This document shows, piece by piece, positions 15,092 to 17,306 of a DNA stretch of 17,306 nucleotides. Each line of letters opens with the position of its first letter. Position 1 is the stretch's first letter. This DNA is from Rhodospirillaceae bacterium. Lineage in GTDB: Bacteria; Pseudomonadota; Alphaproteobacteria; JABSOH01. The stretch is taken from the NCBI GenBank assembly GCA_020629355.1, contig JAHDDM010000006.1, positions 1-17,306 on the forward strand, read 5' to 3'. The notes under the pieces were generated by a model. The model was given only the letters and a program-made list of their open reading frames with translations, made no database searches and was not told the DNA's origin. Both the position numbers and the translations under genes were made by a program.

Positions 15092-16621
15092 TCATGCCTT
15101 TGTACAACGTTTCGATAAACTCTTGCCTGTCATGGCAGCGGGCTTGTCGCAATCCAGTAATTCCAGAACCGTGGGCGCAATATCGCCAAGGACGCCATCT
15201 TGTAATTCTGTGATCCTGGAGCCACAGGCGATGAAACGTACAGGATTGTTCGTGTGCGCTGTATGGGGCATTTCGGTCGCGGTATTCCACATCACCTCAG
15301 CATTGCCGTGATCGGCTGTCACCAGAAGACTATATCCTAATGTCCCTGCTGCTGAAACAAGTGTCCCTAGAGCCTCGTCGACGGTTTCAACAGCCTTGAT
15401 AGTGGCTGGAATGCTGCCAGTATGCCCAACCATATCAGGGTTGGCATAGTTGACGATGATCAAGGGGTGCTCTTCCTGCATGGCTTCAAGAACAGCCGTG
15501 GTAATTCCAGCTGCTGACATTTCTGGTGCACGATCATAAGAAGCCACTTTAGGCGAGGGGATCAGTCGATGCTGCTCCTTTGGATAGGCCTCTTCGCGGC
15601 CAGCATTGAAAAAATAAGTGACATGGGGAAATTTTTCTGTCTCGGCAATCCGTACCTGAGACAAACCTGCCGTCGCTATGGTTTCGCCTAATGTATCCTG
15701 TATCGCCGTGCGCTCAAAAAGCGGAGTCGTCAAGTCTGTACCATAATGCACCATCGAAAGAATTTGCGGCCTAATCAGGCTTTCTTCACGAGAAAATTCC
15801 GTGAAGTCTTTACCCCGTAGAGCATGAACAATCTGGCGAATGCGGTCACTACGATAGTTGCAGCTCATCACAACATCATTTTTCTTGATGCCTGTATAGT
15901 CTGCATCAAGAAGCATTGCGGGTAGAAATTCATCGGTTAAACCTTGGCTGTAATGGCCTTGAACAGCTTTGCGCCAGTCATTTGTTTTTGCGCCGTCTCC
16001 AAGCTGTATAAGCCGCCAAGCCAGTTCCGTGCGCGCCCAACGATGATCACGATCCAGCGCATAATATCGTCCGATCAAGGTGCATATTCTAGCTTTTGGC
16101 ACGGCCTCCTGCACCTCGGACATATAGGCGGAAAAACCTTGCGGCGAAGAATCGCGCCCATCCGCAATGCCGTGGATGCAGACCTGAACTCCTGCTGTAA
16201 TCGCCGATTGCGCCAGCGCAATCAAATGACGATGACAGCCATGAACACGCCCATCAGAGATTAACCCAAGCAGATGCAATCGCCCACCATTCGCCTGTAG
16301 TTCCTGTAAGGTCTGTTGCCATAACGGCAGAGCATCTGGTGCTTCATCTAATACAGCCCGATCAATTCGGCGGAGTATCTGATCAACAATCCGTCCAGCA
16401 CCGATATTCATATGACCAACTTCAGAATTGCCCATCTGTCCAGCAGGCAAACCCACGGCCTCGCCGCTTGCTGCCAGCAAACAATGTGGGTTCTGTTGCA
16501 CTAAAGCGTCATAGTTTGGTGTTTTGCTGTTGCTAATAGCATTATGTGCACTCGCCTCAGCAAGTCCCCAACCGTCAAGAATACAGAGCGCGACTTTAGC
16601 AGGATAGTTTCTTTTATTCAT
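15092..16621 (-). CDS. gpmI: 2,3-bisphosphoglycerate-independent phosphoglycerate mutase
   Basis: A 509-residue Mn-dependent phosphoglycerate mutase, the glycolytic enzyme that interconverts 3- and 2-phosphoglycerate. Visible family residues include Asp16 in CILDGWG, the phosphoserine Ser66 in MGNSEVGH, His127 in SDGRVHG, ADGRDSSP at 153-160, the NYANPDMVGHTG block, TADHGNAE and the final PHTAHTNNPV histidines. Length matches E. coli GpmI (about 514). The ATG at 16621 is preferred; an upstream in-frame TTG at 16672 would add 17 residues (IKSSVNIIKNSRVLNF) that are not part of the family. The ribosome-binding sequence is weak (AAGAG). It is the first gene of the operon running to rppH and is divergent from the H-NS gene. 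Confidence 0.96.
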   Translation of the reverse strand: MNKRNYPAKVALCILDGWGLAEASAHNAISNSKTPNYDALVQQNPHCLLAASGEAVGLPAGQMGNSEVGHMNIGAGRIVDQILRRIDRAVLDEAPDALPLWQQTLQELQANGGRLHLLGLISDGRVHGCHRHLIALAQSAITAGVQVCIHGIADGRDSSPQGFSAYMSEVQEAVPKARICTLIGRYYALDRDHRWARTELAWRLIQLGDGAKTNDWRKAVQGHYSQGLTDEFLPAMLLDADYTGIKKNDVVMSCNYRSDRIRQIVHALRGKDFTEFSREESLIRPQILSMVHYGTDLTTPLFERTAIQDTLGETIATAGLSQVRIAETEKFPHVTYFFNAGREEAYPKEQHRLIPSPKVASYDRAPEMSAAGITTAVLEAMQEEHPLIIVNYANPDMVGHTGSIPATIKAVETVDEALGTLVSAAGTLGYSLLVTADHGNAEVMWNTATEMPHTAHTNNPVRFIACGSRITELQDGVLGDIAPTVLELLDCDKPAAMTGKSLSKRCTKA

Positions 16622-16652
16622 AAAATTCAATACTCTTGAGTTTTTAATAATA

Positions 16653-16681
16653 TTTACACTAGATTTAATCAAGATTATACT
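16653..16681 (+). promoter_or_regulatory. Promoter of the H-NS-family gene
   Basis: TTTACA (16653-16658), a 17-base spacer and TATACT (16676-16681) form a good sigma-70-type promoter on the plus strand. Transcription would begin near 16688, giving a leader of about 70 bases. The same bases read on the minus strand hold TATAAT (16679-16674), a -10 candidate for gpmI, so the two divergent promoters may overlap. Confidence 0.55.
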
Positions 16682-16757
16682 CTATAGGCAAGGAAATCAG
16701 TATTGTTCAATATTGAAGTTAATCATCTTCCACTATAAATTGAAAGGTTCTTTTTCT

Positions 16758-17075
16758 ATGGTCTCTCTTGAAAATTTAGAAAACAGACATAAAGTAATCT
16801 CTGATCTTGAGCAACAGCAGGAAGCCATTGCTCAGAAAATCAACGAAGAAAAGAAAGCCATTGATGCAGACTTGAAGCGCTTTGCGGCATCTTACGGTTA
16901 TAAGCTGGTTCGTGTAGACGAGTCAAAATCATCGTCTGAAAAACCTTCGCGCAAACCTGCACGGATTAAATACCGCGATAATGATGGCAATACTTGGACT
17001 GGTCGCGGCATGACCCCACGTTGGTTGACGGCGGCTGAGGCTAATGGTCAATCACGGGATACATTCCTAGTATAG
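16758..17075 (+). CDS. H-NS/HvrA-family nucleoid-associated protein
   Basis: A 105-residue H-NS family DNA-binding protein. Residues about 5-45 are a charged, heptad-like helix (LENRHKVISDLEQQQEAIAQ) for oligomerisation. A basic flexible linker rich in Ser, Lys and Pro follows. The C-terminal domain carries the hallmark KYRDNDGNTWTGRGMTPRWL, the AT-hook-like loop that reads the minor groove of AT-rich DNA. Such proteins silence AT-rich or foreign DNA and condense the nucleoid. The ATG at 16758 is chosen because GAAAGG lies ten bases ahead and family proteins begin at this point; an in-frame start at 16713 would add 15 residues with no family support. It is adjacent to a transposase remnant, and it is divergent from gpmI. 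Confidence 0.92.
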   Translation: MVSLENLENRHKVISDLEQQQEAIAQKINEEKKAIDADLKRFAASYGYKLVRVDESKSSSEKPSRKPARIKYRDNDGNTWTGRGMTPRWLTAAEANGQSRDTFLV

Positions 17076-17223
17076 CTTAATCCCCATGAAAGAGTTGCGT
17101 TTTTGGGATATAAACCCTCGCGCAAAACAATAGGCTATAGTATTATTTCGGGTCTTATAACAGTTCTCGGCCTAGGATGCGTTTTTCTAGGTCAAGTTCA
17201 TGCGATGATATAGCGAACATTAT
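17076..17223 (+). other. Decayed or non-coding stretch after the H-NS gene
   Basis: No convincing gene. An in-frame TTG at 17103, eight bases after AAAGAG, could open a 36-codon frame to the TAG at 17211-17213. It would encode a basic start (GYKPSRK) and one hydrophobic helix (IISGLITVLGLGCVFLG). An imperfect hairpin (TTGCG with GGG at 17095-17107, then CCC and CGCAA at 17115-17125) overlaps its start and may be a weak terminator for the H-NS gene instead. Confidence 0.25.
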
Positions 17224-17306
17224 ATAGCCTATTCGCCTGACCTTAACCCCATCGAGCAAAAATGGGCGCAAGCAAAAGCTATACGAAGAAAACAAAAATG
17301 TTCTGT
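17224..17306 (+). pseudogene. IS630-family transposase, C-terminal remnant
   Basis: From 17230 the plus strand reads YSPDLNPIEQKWAQAKAIRR and then KQKCS to the window edge. This is the conserved block of IS630-type DDE transposases (DDE superfamily endonuclease), in which the Glu of NPIE is the last catalytic acid. Upstream, the frame meets a TGA at 17206-17208, and the expected catalytic Asp region and N-terminal helix-turn-helix are absent from the preceding 150 bases, so the gene is a 5'-truncated fragment. Its 3' end lies outside the window. Confidence 0.8.

Noticed and set aside
1..17306. CRISPR array, tRNA or rRNA genes, phage or defence genes
   Set aside because: No regularly spaced direct repeats, cloverleaf or rRNA-like stretches, and no recognisable defence or phage proteins were seen by eye; nearly all sequence is accounted for by metabolic and housekeeping genes.

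Overview
The window looks like chromosomal DNA of a Gram-negative bacterium, most likely an alphaproteobacterium of moderate GC content. The main evidence is the order gpmI, ctpA, divergent polysaccharide deacetylase, rppH, which is typical of that class. The short H-NS/HvrA-type protein and the ABC-fed sugar oxidation cluster fit too. I cannot name a genus; a marine heterotroph (for example SAR116-like) would fit but is a guess. No rRNA, tRNA, CRISPR array or intact mobile element was seen.

Layout. (1) 1-1122, minus: MFS exporter-like gene, cut by the window edge. (2) 1247-3780, plus: a glutamine-synthetase-like ligase followed by an iron-type alcohol dehydrogenase; together they suggest amine or amino-alcohol use through gamma-glutamyl intermediates. 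(3) 3787-10231, minus: a six-gene operon read in the order periplasmic sugar-binding protein, ABC ATPase, ABC permease, galactonate-type dehydratase (DgoD), DHDPS/NAL-family enzyme, SMP-30-type lactonase. The three enzyme genes and the permease are linked by 4- or 7-base overlaps. (4) 10389-11165, plus: an SDR sugar dehydrogenase, divergent from that operon. (5) 11167-11970, minus: a GntR/FadR-type regulator. (6) 12046-16621, minus: gpmI, ctpA, divergent polysaccharide deacetylase, rppH. (7) 16758-17075, plus: H-NS-family protein. (8) 17076-17306: a short non-coding or decayed stretch ending in the 3' part of an IS630-type transposase.

How the parts work together. Regions 3 to 5 form one catabolic module. 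An aldose of the arabinose/galactose stereochemical series would be imported by the ABC system and oxidised at C1 by the SDR. The lactonase would open the lactone, the DgoD-like enzyme would dehydrate the aldonate to a 2-keto-3-deoxy acid, and the DHDPS-family enzyme would process that acid without phosphorylation. No sugar kinase, KDPGal aldolase or final aldehyde dehydrogenase is in the window. A palindromic motif lies just upstream of the GntR gene, and a degenerate copy lies between the binding-protein gene and the SDR gene. These are the likely operators of the local regulator and are the most informative regulatory signal here. A perfect 12-bp hairpin followed by a U-run, just after the binding-protein gene, probably sets that gene's higher expression.

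Region 6 is housekeeping: glycolysis, periplasmic proteolysis and envelope maintenance, and RNA 5'-end processing. I found no clear evidence of a wholly new system. The best leads are the operator pair, the hybrid DgoD plus DHDPS-family pathway whose last enzyme lacks the usual catalytic tyrosine, and the decayed end next to the H-NS gene.
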